Shown here: one piece after another, positions 1 to 13,235 of the stretch
Position numbering within the stretch: position 1 is the first letter of the stretch
How the letters are laid out: each line of letters starts with the position of its first letter
Origin: Leptospira sp. WS92.C1
GTDB lineage: Bacteria; Spirochaetota; Leptospiria; Leptospirales; Leptospiraceae
Direction: 5' to 3'
DNA: 64,000 nt
Assembly (NCBI RefSeq): GCF_040833975.1
Contig: NZ_CP162130.1
Span: forward strand, 2,316,001 to 2,380,000
Position numbers and translations under genes: made by a program
The notes under the pieces: generated by a model
Seen by the model: only the letters and a program-made list of their open reading frames with translations
The model's database searches: none
Told to the model about the DNA's origin: nothing

Positions 1-707
1 ATATCATAAATATAGAATGTGGTTTCCGGCAGACGAACGAGCGACGATTTCTTTTTTTTCGGTTCTTCCTTTTCCTCTTCCAAACCTACGATCATTACGA
101 GCCTTTCTTTGCCTGAAGAAGGAAGAATTTTTTCTAAAGAATATTTCCGAGGAAGAACAGCCGTCAAACTCGAGGCGATCGGGTTATAAACAAAAACCTG
201 TTTGCGATCTCTTTGATTTAAAAATCCGTCCCGATTTGTGTCTTCCGTCATTCCGATGAGGATCAGATTCTTTCCGGTTTCCAGACCGACCGCAAGAACA
301 GAATCCATTTCGGATTCTTCCGAGGTTTCTCCGATTTCCCTTTCTCGGTCGGCACCCGTGAAATAATCCCAGATATATACGTTGCGGTTAAAAAGTTTTC
401 GGGGTTTGCCGTACTCCAAATCAATGACAGTTAGATTGCGCGCATGATTGAGCGTTTTCCTGCTTCCGGCAATCGTTTCTCTGGAAAGTTCAAACGGGTA
501 AAATAGAAAACGTCCCCAGAGAATGACCGAGTGATTGATTAGATCGCTGCTTCGATCCGCCGGAGTTAGTGGTTCTTCTTTCGTAGAACCCGGTTCTACG
601 AGTTCAACACCTCGGTCTAAGATAAACCAACTTTTGGAAAGAGTAAAAACAAGAATCGCAACTACGATGATTCCAAAAGCATAAACACCCAGCCGGATTT
701 TTTCCAT
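1..707 (-). CDS. Membrane-anchored hypothetical protein (C-terminus outside window)
   Basis: The frame is open from an ATG at 707 down to base 1 (about 235 codons), so the C-terminus lies beyond the window. The protein starts MEKIRLGVYAFGIIVVAIL, a short charged N-terminus followed by one hydrophobic segment, so it is probably anchored in the inner membrane with the rest in the periplasm. The middle holds repeated blocks of the type LETGKNLILIGMTEDTNRDG, followed later by RLVMIVGLEEEKEE; the DxNxDG stretch resembles a calcium-binding loop and the alternation suggests a beta-rich fold. The gene lies downstream of the glycogen-binding-domain gene on the same strand, separated from it by the 90-bp tandem array. 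I do not recognise the family. Confidence 0.75.
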   Translation of the reverse strand, partial: MEKIRLGVYAFGIIVVAILVFTLSKSWFILDRGVELVEPGSTKEEPLTPADRSSDLINHSVILWGRFLFYPFELSRETIAGSRKTLNHARNLTVIDLEYGKPRKLFNRNVYIWDYFTGADREREIGETSEESEMDSVLAVGLETGKNLILIGMTEDTNRDGFLNQRDRKQVFVYNPIASSLTAVLPRKYSLEKILPSSGKERLVMIVGLEEEKEEPKKKKSSLVRLPETTFYIYD

Positions 708-740
708 GAGTTAGAAAAAAGCCGGGAAAAAGGTGAGGTC

Positions 741-1113
741 AATGAAAAAAAGAAGTTATATAGGAACAATCAAAGATTACGCTCTGTTATTGTTGGTGCA
801 TTTCGCTCTCTATGGATCGCGAAATAGGTCAATGAAAAAAAGAAGTTATATAGGAACAATCAAAGATTACGCTCTGTTATTGTTGGTGCATTTCGCTCTC
901 TATGGATCGCGAAATAGGTCAATGAAAAAAAGAAGTTATATAGGAACAATCAAAAATTACGCTCTGTTATTGTTGGTGCATTTCGCTCTCTATGGATCGC
1001 GAAATAGGTCAATGAAAAAAAGAAGTTATATAGGAACAATCAAAGATTACGCTCTGTTATTGTTGGTGCATTTCGCTCTCTATGGATCGCGAAATAGGTC
1101 AATGAAAAAAAGA
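741..1113. repeat. Tandem array, four 90-bp units plus a partial fifth
   Basis: Four units of exactly 90 bp run from 741 to 1100 and a partial fifth to about 1113. The only difference I see is one base in the third unit (CAAAAATTAC instead of CAAAGATTAC). Each unit contains an inverted repeat ATTTCGC, 12-nt loop TCTCTATGGATC, GCGAAAT (first copy 800-825, the others at 90-bp steps). Because 90 is a multiple of three, the array is open in one frame, which is not evidence of coding. The array ends 2-3 nt from the stop codon of the gene at 1116-1991. Near identity between units points to recent expansion, and copy number may vary between strains. Confidence 0.97.
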
Positions 1114-1115
1114 AA

Positions 1116-1991
1116 TCACTTTGTCTCTAAAGCATACGAGCGCTCGGGAACAGCTAGATACGAGGAGATTTCTCCCGTGTCTTCCCTGAGTCGAGTGTTC
1201 TGATTAAAAGTGTCCAAAATGATTCTTCCGTCGCGGACAAAGTTATAGAGATATGTTCCGGGTTTCATCTTCTTGATCAAAGTGAATAAACCGTTTCCTT
1301 CCTTTTTAAGAATATCCTCTTCCGGATCCCAGTGATTGAAATCTCCAACAAGCGCAATGTTCTCGGCATCCGGAGAATAAATTCTAAATTCTACGGTTCT
1401 ATATTCCAATTCTTCGTAAGGCGAATCTTCCAGAATCCGAGTTGTCACAAGTTTGTCCGGACCGGACGGAACCGCGATCAAACGAGAAACCAGAGAACCA
1501 TCTCCGTCTTCCATCGAATCAGCGTTAGATGGATCGTGCGTATATAAACCGTCCACACGAAACTTATATTCCAAGATTTTAAGTTCGTCTCGGATTGTAT
1601 CCCCACTTTCCGGATTGTAAACGGTATAAAAAACACCGTGATCGTTTTTCTTCAGAGGAATACATCTCCACAAAGAGAAATTTCCGCAAACGGAAACGTC
1701 TTCATTTTCAATTCCTTCGAATGAAAATAAAATTCCGCGATTGAGAAGCTTTCCCGTTTCTAAAGATAAGGAAGAATCGATGTAACGAATATAACGCGGG
1801 GACACTGCTCGTTTTAATTTTTCCATTTGCCAGTAGTAATAGATTTTTTCTTTTTCCACTGGTTCCAAAAAATCCTCGTATTCATCCGAGGAAAACGATC
1901 CGATCCAATTTTCCGCTTCGTCCGCTCCGATCGCAACGGTGATTGTAAGAAATAAGGCGAATAATACTTTTGTCTTAGGAATCGATTTCAT
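1116..1991 (-). CDS. Exported protein with two AMPK/CBM48-type glycogen-binding-like domains
   Basis: This is a 291-residue protein with an N-terminal signal peptide (MKSIPKTKVLFALFLTITVA, cleaved near IGA-DE). Two early-set domains of the isoamylase N-terminal / AMPK glycogen-binding type follow. The first, around residues 85-170, has VSVCGNFSLWRC and YKFRVDGLYTHDP. The second, around 200-275, has IALVGDFNHWDPEEDIL, GNGLFTLIKKMKPGTYLYNF and VRDGRIILDT. The GNF/GDF-x-x-W core is diagnostic of this fold. No catalytic domain is present, so it probably binds a polysaccharide or another protein in the periplasm or at the surface; that role is inferred. Its stop codon touches the tandem array, and the neighbouring membrane-anchored gene follows in the same direction. 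Confidence 0.85.
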   Translation of the reverse strand: MKSIPKTKVLFALFLTITVAIGADEAENWIGSFSSDEYEDFLEPVEKEKIYYYWQMEKLKRAVSPRYIRYIDSSLSLETGKLLNRGILFSFEGIENEDVSVCGNFSLWRCIPLKKNDHGVFYTVYNPESGDTIRDELKILEYKFRVDGLYTHDPSNADSMEDGDGSLVSRLIAVPSGPDKLVTTRILEDSPYEELEYRTVEFRIYSPDAENIALVGDFNHWDPEEDILKKEGNGLFTLIKKMKPGTYLYNFVRDGRIILDTFNQNTRLREDTGEISSYLAVPERSYALETK

Positions 1992-2570
1992 TCTGAATTA
2001 AGATTCGATCAGTTTCCAAAAAAGCATGAGGTAAATCCGAAGGAAGTCTTTAAAAGGATTCTGTCTTTGTAATTTTGAGACATAAGCAGAATGCCTCGTG
2101 TTTTCCTGAATCCAAAAATGCGCCAAAACGAAATCGAAACGAAGATTTCCTAAATTACGAATTTTGTGGGAGCTCATACAAAATCAAAAAGAGTTCGATT
2201 TGAATTTCTTCGTTCTGAACTTGGTTGCTGTAGGAACTCCTTCGAATTCACAAAAACGATTGATTCCGACTTTGTTTCGAGAAATCCAATCAAAATTAGA
2301 ATCCGGATCCTGGATTGTCACTTGAAACCTCGCAGTTGCTGCGGAAGCTCTTGTAAAACGGAAAGGATCCAACGTCACTCCACCTTTCGAATGTGGGAAC
2401 TCATACATCTGAATTTTACAAAAAGACCAAATCGAATCGAAAATCAAAAACATTTGCAGATTCCTTCATCGATTGTAAATTCGAACCAGAGCCTATATTT
2501 TCCACCGATTTCCGATGAGTTTTTTCCATGGAGAATTTCAAAGGATTCCGATAGTATTTAGCAGGATATC
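1992..2570. other. Intergenic region with palindrome copies; no gene seen
   Basis: This 579-bp spacer lies between divergent genes. The open frames across it have no family resemblance, no convincing ribosome binding site and no codon pattern like the neighbours. It contains three copies or half-copies of the GTAGGAACTC-type palindrome at 2161-2184 (ATTTTGT...ACAAAAT flanks), 2230-2240 and 2392-2407. Promoters for both divergent genes should be here, but I could not pick them with confidence. Confidence 0.6.
2161..2184. repeat. Palindrome, GTAGGAACTCCTAC family (variant)
   Basis: ATTTTGT, then GGGAGCTCAT, then ACAAAAT: 7-bp perfect flanks around a variant core. It has the same architecture as the perfect copy at 48946-48969. 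Confidence 0.7.
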
Positions 2571-6263
<3,693 letters not shown>

Positions 6264-6350
6264 TCAGTGAAATTTGTTTTCTCGATCAAGATTTTTTCGA
6301 TCTTTTAGTTCTTCCGACAAAGCAATGCACCGTAAAAACTTCTTGATGCG

Positions 6351-6362
6351 GGCTTCAAGTCC
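6351..6362. repeat. Half-degenerate copy of the GGACTTCAAGTCC palindrome
   Basis: GGCTTCAAGTCC lies in the spacer downstream of the TPR gene. It has one mismatch to the perfect copies at 20863 and 36703. Confidence 0.5.
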
Positions 6363-6435
6363 GATTTCCATATGCTACGGCAGAATCTTGTTCGATCCAA
6401 TAAAATCAAAATTCTTCCATCAATCGATATAAACG

Positions 6436-6969
6436 TTAAGGATTTAGAATATTCAACTTTGCTTGCGTGTCCAGTTTTTCTCGGAGTGTCTTTAAAAGAA
6501 ACTGAAACCGATCTTTCTCTCCTTGAGAAAAAAGATGATTTGCGGTTTTATCGCGGGAGGAAAAACTGAAAGTGATTTCTTTTGCGTTTAAAATCTTATC
6601 CACGATATCAGCCGGAATCAAAGAAGAAATTCTCATTGATTCGGAATAATCGGTTCCGGTTTTTCTCAAATTAAACCAAGTTCCGTCCAATTTTAAAGAA
6701 ACTCCGATCGGAAAACTCACCTCAAAAGAGCTCAGATAGTATTCCAAATACAAGTTTTTTTCGGAATTCGAATTTTTATAGATTCCCCGAAAACCAATCG
6801 ACTTTGTATCTCCCGAAAAACAAAAAATATGAAAACCGGGACAAAGGGAATCCGTAGTAAACAAAACTTGTTCGAGCGCCGGTTCCGGGATTTGACGAAC
6901 GGAGGTGGAGGAACAGGAAATGAAACTTAAAAAAACGGTCAGGATGATGAGAGCGAATCGAATCTTCAA
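6436..6969 (-). CDS. Putative lipoprotein, unknown function
   Basis: I place the start at a TTG (6969-6967) preceded by GGGGG about 5 nt upstream. This gives a 177-residue protein beginning MKIRFALIILTVFLSFISCSS, a lipoprotein signal with lipobox FISC. The mature part has no domain I recognise. It carries segments such as LYLEYYLSSFEVSFPIGVSL and ends in a charged helix (RFQFLLKTLREKLDTQAKLN). The same frame stays open well upstream, toward 7437, and the stretch just before the TTG also reads like protein, so a longer gene or a remnant of an upstream gene cannot be excluded. It is divergent from serA. Confidence 0.65.
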   Translation of the reverse strand: MKIRFALIILTVFLSFISCSSTSVRQIPEPALEQVLFTTDSLCPGFHIFCFSGDTKSIGFRGIYKNSNSEKNLYLEYYLSSFEVSFPIGVSLKLDGTWFNLRKTGTDYSESMRISSLIPADIVDKILNAKEITFSFSSRDKTANHLFSQGEKDRFQFLLKTLREKLDTQAKLNILNP

Positions 6970-7177
6970 AGGAACCCCCGAGATTTTCCCCCAGTTTTTC
7001 GGGTGAGCCTGGATTTGAAAGAAAATTCCATCCTGTTTTTGCAAGAGAACGAGCTCTGAATTGGAAACGTAAAACAAAAACTGCGACTCTTCGGATGAAA
7101 ATCGGGATTCCCATTTTTTGAATCGTTGTGCAAAGGAAAAATCAATTTTCAGAGAACAGCCTTCTTGAAACTCTGGT

Positions 7178-8410
<1,233 letters not shown>

Positions 8411-8544
8411 ACAAATTGCCTTTTGTAAAAGCAATTTGCCAACGAGCAAACATAATGTAAATGTAATATAAAAAACATTCCACTGTGAAAGAATTTTTCG
8501 AATTTTAGTTGCATTCATCGCTTGGGTATCATTACTATTGTGCC

Positions 8545-8850
8545 ATGCACTACAACAGAATCCCTAACACGATCACCGTCTTCTTGAGCGAACAAGCGGA
8601 TCAGAGTCTTCGGCTTGCCGAGAATATTCTGAAAGGGCTTTTGCACAGAACGGATTCTCCCGTAGAACCGGGAACGGTTTTGGAGCTCAAGCTAGGAACG
8701 ATCAGTCTTTCCGGAGGAATTCAAATTCCTGTGAAAGTCATCCGTTGCGAAAAAATTTCCAACTCGGAATACGATCTATATATGAATTATACAGAAAGAG
8801 ATTTCAACAAGGTCCAGGAAATCGAAGAATTGATTCGAGATCTTTCTTAA
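8545..8850 (+). CDS. Small hypothetical protein, possibly PilZ-like
   Basis: From the ATG at 8545 the product is 101 residues (MHYNRIPNTITVFLSEQADQ); an in-frame TTG at 8509 would add 12. The second half (GGIQIPVKVIRCEKISNSEY then a short strand and QEIEELIRDL) has the pattern of the C-terminal half of PilZ domains, but the RxxxR and D/NxSxxG c-di-GMP motifs are not visible. Binding of c-di-GMP is therefore not supported. It lies between serA and the decayed antiporter and has no operon partner. Confidence 0.55.
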   Translation: MHYNRIPNTITVFLSEQADQSLRLAENILKGLLHRTDSPVEPGTVLELKLGTISLSGGIQIPVKVIRCEKISNSEYDLYMNYTERDFNKVQEIEELIRDLS

Positions 8851-8881
8851 AGGAAGAGATGCAAACTTCTTTTTTTAAGAA

Positions 8882-8895
8882 GTAGGAACTCTTAC
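8882..8895. repeat. GTAGGAACTCCTAC-family palindrome
   Basis: GTAGGAACTCTTAC, one mismatch from a perfect 14-bp palindrome, in the spacer upstream of the antiporter pseudogene. Confidence 0.6.
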
Positions 8896-9061
8896 AATTC
8901 CCAATCTTGGGATCCAAACCCAGTCAGCAATCTTTTGTCGGACCAAATGATGTACAAAAAAGACGTTGACTCTTTGAAAAAATCCACATCGTAGACGCGG
9001 ACTTTTAGCCCTCGGAGAAAAGGATTGACCCGTCGGATTTTTCAGGTTTTCCTATCTAAGA

Positions 9062-10286
9062 ATGCATCAAACAACTCCCCTGATCACAACGATTGTCGCT
9101 GGACTTGTTTTCGCCTTTTGATTCGGAGCAGTGGCGACCCGATTCCGTTTACCTCCCTTGATCGGTTACTTGTTTGCAGGAATTTTTATCGGACCTTTTC
9201 CGCCCGGCTATATCGCGGATTTAACGATCGCGCCTCAGTTAGCAGAACTCGGAGTGATCCTTCTCATATTCGGAGTTGGCCTTCATTTTTCCCTGGACGA
9301 TTTGCTTTCTGTAAAATCGATCGCGATTCTGGGAGCGGTCGTTCAAATTGCAATCGCCACTGTTTTGGGAATTTTGCTCGCTTTGGAATTCAATTGGTCG
9401 TTGGGTGAAGGATTTGTATTCGGACTTTGTCTTTCAACAGTGAGTACGGTCGTTCTTTTGCGCGCAATGCAGGAGCGGAATCTTCTCAAATCCTTTGAGG
9501 GAAAAATCGCCGTCGGTTGGCTGATCGTGGAAGACGGCCATGGTGATTGCGTTAGTTCTGCTTCCACCTCTTGCCGGACTTTTGGGTGGAAGAAATGCCG
9601 AACAGGAACTTGGTAGCGCGGAAACGTTATCCGAAATCCTAATCACACTCGGAATTACAATCGGAAAGATCATTGCTTTTATAACGTTTATGTTGGGGGT
9701 CGGACGAAAAGCGATTCCTTGGCTTTTAAAAAGAGTCGTAAAAACCGGAAATACAGAGTGATTTCGTCTGAGTGTTCTTGCGATCGCTTTGGGAATCGCC
9801 TACGGATCGTCGATCCTTTTTGACGTCTCTTTTGCGTTAAGCGCTTTTTTCGTGGGAATGGTTTTGGCCGAGTCCGAGTTCAGTCATAGGGCTGCGGATG
9901 AAACTCTTCCGTTCCGAGAAGCGTTTGCCGTATTGTTTTTCGTATCCGTAGGGATGCTTTTTAATCCGGATACGCTTTTTCAGGAATCGGCGGCGGTATT
10001 TGGAACCTTTCTTATCATCGTTTTTGGAAAATAGATCGTCGCTTTTGGAATCGTATTGTCTTTCAAACATCCGATCAAAACCGCATTTACGATTTCCGCT
10101 AGTTTGGCGCAAATCGGAGAATTTTCCTTTATTCTGGCAGGTCTGGGAAAAGAATTACATCTACTTAAGGAAAAATCGCACGCGATCATTTTAGCGGGTG
10201 CCATTCTTTCCATTTTGGTAAATCCTCTTCTTTTTAGTATATTGGGAAAAATCAACGGACATTTACCCGAACATCCGGTTTCTTAA
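9062..10286 (+). pseudogene. Decayed Kef/CPA2-type monovalent cation:proton antiporter
   Basis: Reading across breaks gives an antiporter of about 408 residues that starts MHQTTPLITTIVAGLVFAF. Recognisable blocks are RLPPLIGYLFAGIFIGPFPP, LAELGVILLIFGVGLHFS, GWLIVED, FDVSFALSAFFVGMVLAES, LFFVSVGMLFNP and ISASLAQIGEFSFILAGLG, all typical of the CPA2 (KefB/YbaL) membrane domain. Four lesions are visible: TGA at 9119-9121, a frame change near 9535 in the conserved VEDLAMV stretch (apparently 2 nt lost), TGA at 9759-9761 and TAG at 10032-10034. Apart from the frame change, the pieces share frame, so decay is mostly by nonsense substitution. There is no C-terminal TrkA-N domain. It should be non-functional unless these are sequencing errors, which four independent lesions make unlikely. 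Confidence 0.9.
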
Positions 10287-10311
10287 AAGACATCGTTTTT
10301 CAAACGAAATC

Positions 10312-10340
10312 GCGAACTTGATTTTAAAAATCAGGTTCGC
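10312..10340. terminator. Strong hairpin after the antiporter pseudogene (terminator-like, no U tract)
   Basis: GCGAACTTGATTTT, a 1-nt loop, and AAAATCAGGTTCGC form 14 pairs with one G-T wobble. No T run follows on either side, so it may be a transcript-end hairpin or a relic rather than a canonical rho-independent terminator. Confidence 0.55.
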
Positions 10341-10466
10341 AGGCCGGGAATGTTTGAAAATACAAAAAATGAAATGAAACTTTTCACCTTCTGTTCGATT
10401 TCCTAATTTAGAATTTTCTAAAATATTCTTAAAAATTAAGATCGATTTCCAAATAAAAAAATCTTA

Positions 10467-10682
10467 TTACGCTACAAAAAACTCCGCTCTGCTGATACTT
10501 GTCAACGCCACGGAAGTGGAAAGATTTTTTGAAGGGAAATAAACGATCTGTTCGCCAACCATTTTACGATTACGATCCAATTCCACACGAGATCCATCTT
10601 TGAGATGCAGGACGATGTCAATCCCGCGATAATTGATATATCTTTCTAACTGGCTCTTAAACTTTGCACCCTGTTCTTGCAT
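10467..10682 (-). CDS. Small conserved-looking protein with Sm/Hfq-like pattern
   Basis: The ATG at 10682 is preceded by AAGGAAG at good spacing, giving 71 residues; the frame is open further upstream but this start is clearly best. The sequence has an N-terminal helix (FKSQLERYINY), then GIDIVLHLKDGSRVELD, then a strand with VGEQIVYFPS and a final ALTSISRAEFF. This order, a helix followed by V-x-L-x-L-x-D-G and a terminal I-S-x-x, resembles Sm-fold RNA-binding proteins such as Hfq, and the length fits. The match is by pattern only, and the YKHAI-type Sm2 motif of Hfq is absent. It follows the lipoprotein gene at 10766-12106 on the same strand. Confidence 0.65.
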   Translation of the reverse strand: MQEQGAKFKSQLERYINYRGIDIVLHLKDGSRVELDRNRKMVGEQIVYFPSKNLSTSVALTSISRAEFFVA

Positions 10683-10765
10683 GAAAACTTCCTTAAATTT
10701 GTTGAAAGGATATTCCAAGAGTACGAAGAAAAGTACAAGCTTTTTTTCCAATGAGACAGAATTTT

Positions 10766-12106
10766 TTATTCCGGGCTCAACGGAATCGTTTCCTGGAGAG
10801 TCCAAGTCGTTCCGTTGTCCATAGACACATAACGTCTGAAAGCGTCTCCTTCTATGTTCGCGAAATAATGCAGTTTTTCGGTTCCGCTGTTGGTGATAAA
10901 GTTTCCAAGAGTCATGTTGTGAAACGGAGTAGGATCTCCAAAAAAACCGGAGGGTGGAAGCAGCGGAAGGGAAGCAAGATTGACTGGCGCCCAGTTTGCC
11001 CCGGTGTCAATGCTTCTATAAAGATGCGGTACATATTCTCCGGGCGTGGCTGTAGTCATCAGAAAAGAAAGATACGTCGTGGGCGGGAAACTAACGGATC
11101 TTACCAAATAAATATTGTCCGTGGGTTGGATTCCGGAAAGTGCAAACGTCTGTTGATTCGCATTTGTTCCGACGATTACTCCGAGGGTCGTTAGATCTCC
11201 GGTTGCAGTCGTGATTCGGATCGCCCCAGTCTCATTTTCCACAAAATGAGACTCTTGAAAGTCGGGTTGAACGTCAAAATTCGTTACGCTCGGGTATAAG
11301 TTATAAGGCGCTACACCATAATTGGCCGACGCACTTAAATCCACGTTTTGAGTGGTAAAGGCAGCTGCAGTTCCATTCGTAAAGTAAAACGGAAGATTGG
11401 GCGTTAAGATCTCATCATAACACCAGCCGCCTCCCGCTCCGTTTATCGCCAAAAACGTACAACCTGTAGGAGGAGGTCCTGCGATCAGTGTACGATTTGT
11501 AAAATCTCCATCCACGGAATAACAAGTGCCCGGACCACTCGGTGGTAGATATTCGCAGAAAACGCCTTTTTCTATCCCGCCCCCCGCGTTAAACGGTTGA
11601 TAAGAAAGAATCGATTCTCCCGCGATTGCGGGAAAAATTTCAGTAAAGATCATCCTGCTTCCGGCTAAAGGAAGAGCGGTGCCCGACCAAAAATAATATT
11701 GTGTAGTCCCGCCAAATCCCAAATTTTCCACACGAAATAAAAAAGAATAACGATGGATCACATTTGCAGGAACATATCCGTAACCGATCAAAGTCGCATA
11801 TTGTCCTCCGGACATCGGAACGTTTGTAGGAATGATATCGGTTGAGTTTTCGTTGGCTATGATAATATCGATCCTGTTTCGAGGATCGTCAAACGATCCG
11901 AAGCTTCTTCTGATGTAGGAGACGTAAGTGTTCGTATTCGCTTTATTAAAAACGGAAAATTCAGTTTCCATAAAATGAGTGTAGCCGACCTTCTCGCCCA
12001 GCGATCGAAGAATGCTAAAAAAACCAGTAGGATCGAATAGACTTTCCTCGAACCGATAACAAAAGGTGTGTAAGAATAGAAGCAGTAAAACGGGGATTTT
12101 TTTCAT
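10766..12106 (-). CDS. Putative surface lipoprotein, unknown function
   Basis: I place the start at the ATG at 12106 (MKKIPVLLLLFLHTFCYRFE), a lipoprotein signal with lipobox HTFC; an upstream in-frame start at 12127 would only lengthen the n-region. The product has 446 residues. The mature part is rich in glycine, threonine and aromatic residues and has segments such as SIDTGANWAPVNLAS and VSMDNGTTWTLQETIP, which look like BNR/Asp-box repeats (SxDxGxxW) of sialidase-type beta-propellers. That suggests a propeller-like C-terminal half; the catalytic residues of a sialidase are not apparent. The first 30 residues after the cysteine resemble the short neighbour at 12143-12409, so the two are probably paralogues. 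Confidence 0.75.
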   Translation of the reverse strand: MKKIPVLLLLFLHTFCYRFEESLFDPTGFFSILRSLGEKVGYTHFMETEFSVFNKANTNTYVSYIRRSFGSFDDPRNRIDIIIANENSTDIIPTNVPMSGGQYATLIGYGYVPANVIHRYSFLFRVENLGFGGTTQYYFWSGTALPLAGSRMIFTEIFPAIAGESILSYQPFNAGGGIEKGVFCEYLPPSGPGTCYSVDGDFTNRTLIAGPPPTGCTFLAINGAGGGWCYDEILTPNLPFYFTNGTAAAFTTQNVDLSASANYGVAPYNLYPSVTNFDVQPDFQESHFVENETGAIRITTATGDLTTLGVIVGTNANQQTFALSGIQPTDNIYLVRSVSFPPTTYLSFLMTTATPGEYVPHLYRSIDTGANWAPVNLASLPLLPPSGFFGDPTPFHNMTLGNFITNSGTEKLHYFANIEGDAFRRYVSMDNGTTWTLQETIPLSPE

Positions 12107-12142
12107 AGGCTCAACTTTTGGGACCAATCCTTTTATTCGATT

Positions 12143-12409
12143 CTAAACTTCAACATCTATGGATGCGATTCCGATTTGATTGAAAATCAACGTTTTATTC
12201 GGGAGATAGAGGAATATTTTCCAATAAGGTCCAGGATCGATTTCGCGAAACGTCTTGGGAAGTGCCGCAAAGAATTGATACCCCGCTCGTTTATCGAAAA
12301 CAAGCGACGGTAAAAAACGAAACGGATTGGTTGGATCTAAAACATTCCCCTTAAATCGATAACAGTTGAATAGAAAAGATACAATTAAAAAATAAAGAAT
12401 TCGTTTCAT
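12143..12409 (-). CDS. Short lipoprotein, probably a truncated paralogue of the downstream gene
   Basis: This is an 88-residue protein starting MKRILYFLIVSFLFNCYRFK, with lipobox LFNC. After the cysteine it reads CYRFKGNVLDPTNPFRFL, aligning with CYRFEESLFDPTGFFSIL of the next gene. Similarity fades after about 50 residues and the frame ends at a TAG. This looks like a duplicated gene that kept its N-terminus and lost the propeller part, or an independently short lipoprotein. The start lies 2 nt from the stop of the upstream gene at 12411, so the three genes are probably cotranscribed. Confidence 0.6.
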   Translation of the reverse strand: MKRILYFLIVSFLFNCYRFKGNVLDPTNPFRFLPSLVFDKRAGYQFFAALPKTFREIDPGPYWKIFLYLPNKTLIFNQIGIASIDVEV

Positions 12410-12410
12410 A

Positions 12411-13235
12411 TTAAAAAAACCAATTGTATCTTGCTTCCGCTCTCCATCCAAGCATCGCGGATGTATGATAATGGATCGGATTGGATTCTCTCATAGAATC
12501 CAATTGGATTCCTTTTTTGAGAAAACTCCCTTCGGGAGAAACCGCAACCTCCTCTTGTTCCCATGTGATTCCCGAAAAATATACATGTGTCAGTTGTAAA
12601 AGATAGATCAATACGGTAGCTGCGGCTACGTTCTGATAGTCTTGGATCGATTTTTTGTATTCGGATCGTTTTCCGCTTACGATCAATTCTCCAAAAATGA
12701 GATTTCCGGAAACGATCAACTGAGCGTTTAAACTCGCGTCGTCGTAAGCGGACTTTGCCTTGGAGACCTTACTCGCAGCGGATAGAGTCGCGGAGATTCC
12801 GCCCCAAAAAAGAGATCCGTAAAAGATCGAAGTTTTTTTTCTTTCTCCCTTCCAATGCCCCCATCCCGGTAACACTGCGGATCTCCAGACAAGGCTCCAT
12901 CGATTTCTCGTTCCAAACGTTTTCGACTCGGGCTTTGCAACGATCGCTTCTTCTTCAATTTGTTTTTTTTCTTCGACGGTTTTGGCCGCTTTGATCTTGT
13001 TCTCTTCCTCCAAACGAATTCGTTTCGCCTCTTCTTCGTTTACGTCTCGATAAATCACCTTTAAGATCGAACGTTTAGAAAAAACCTTGTTCGAACCGTC
13101 GCTGGTTCGAACCGTGATATTTTTTTCATTTTGCCCGATTACGTCCCCCTTAACGGAGGTTCCGTTTTTGAGAAGAATGGTCTGCGAACTCCAAATCGGC
13201 TGAGAAAGAATCAGTAGAATGAAAAAGATCCACAA
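12411..13235 (-). CDS. Exported LA_0442/LA_0875 N-terminal-domain-type protein
   Basis: The frame is open to an ATG at 13331, but a TTG at 13235 has AAAGGA about 8 nt upstream and gives a clean signal peptide (MWIFFILLILSQPIWSS), so I prefer it (274 residues). The N-terminal domain (TILLKNGTSVKGDVIGQNEK, then SILKVIYRDV) is the small beta domain known in Leptospira annotation as LA_0442/LA_0875 N-terminal. A charged helical linker rich in E and K follows (about 65-105). The C-terminal part has SAVLPGWGHWKGERKKTSIF and two hydrophobic helices, as in DUF5683-like membrane proteins with a PGWGQ motif. It is likely envelope-located. Function is unknown. Confidence 0.75.
   Translation of the reverse strand: MWIFFILLILSQPIWSSQTILLKNGTSVKGDVIGQNEKNITVRTSDGSNKVFSKRSILKVIYRDVNEEEAKRIRLEEENKIKAAKTVEEKKQIEEEAIVAKPESKTFGTRNRWSLVWRSAVLPGWGHWKGERKKTSIFYGSLFWGGISATLSAASKVSKAKSAYDDASLNAQLIVSGNLIFGELIVSGKRSEYKKSIQDYQNVAAATVLIYLLQLTHVYFSGITWEQEEVAVSPEGSFLKKGIQLDSMRESNPIHYHTSAMLGWRAEARYNWFF

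Noticed and set aside
741..1113. CRISPR array
   Set aside because: The whole 90-bp unit is repeated with no unique spacers, and no cas genes are present.
733..1203. 156-residue open frame across the tandem array
   Set aside because: It is open only because the repeat unit is 90 bp, a multiple of three; there is no family resemblance, and it overlaps a real gene on the other strand.
2166..2561. 131-codon ORF in the 1992-2570 spacer
   Set aside because: No convincing ribosome binding site or family; it crosses palindrome copies.
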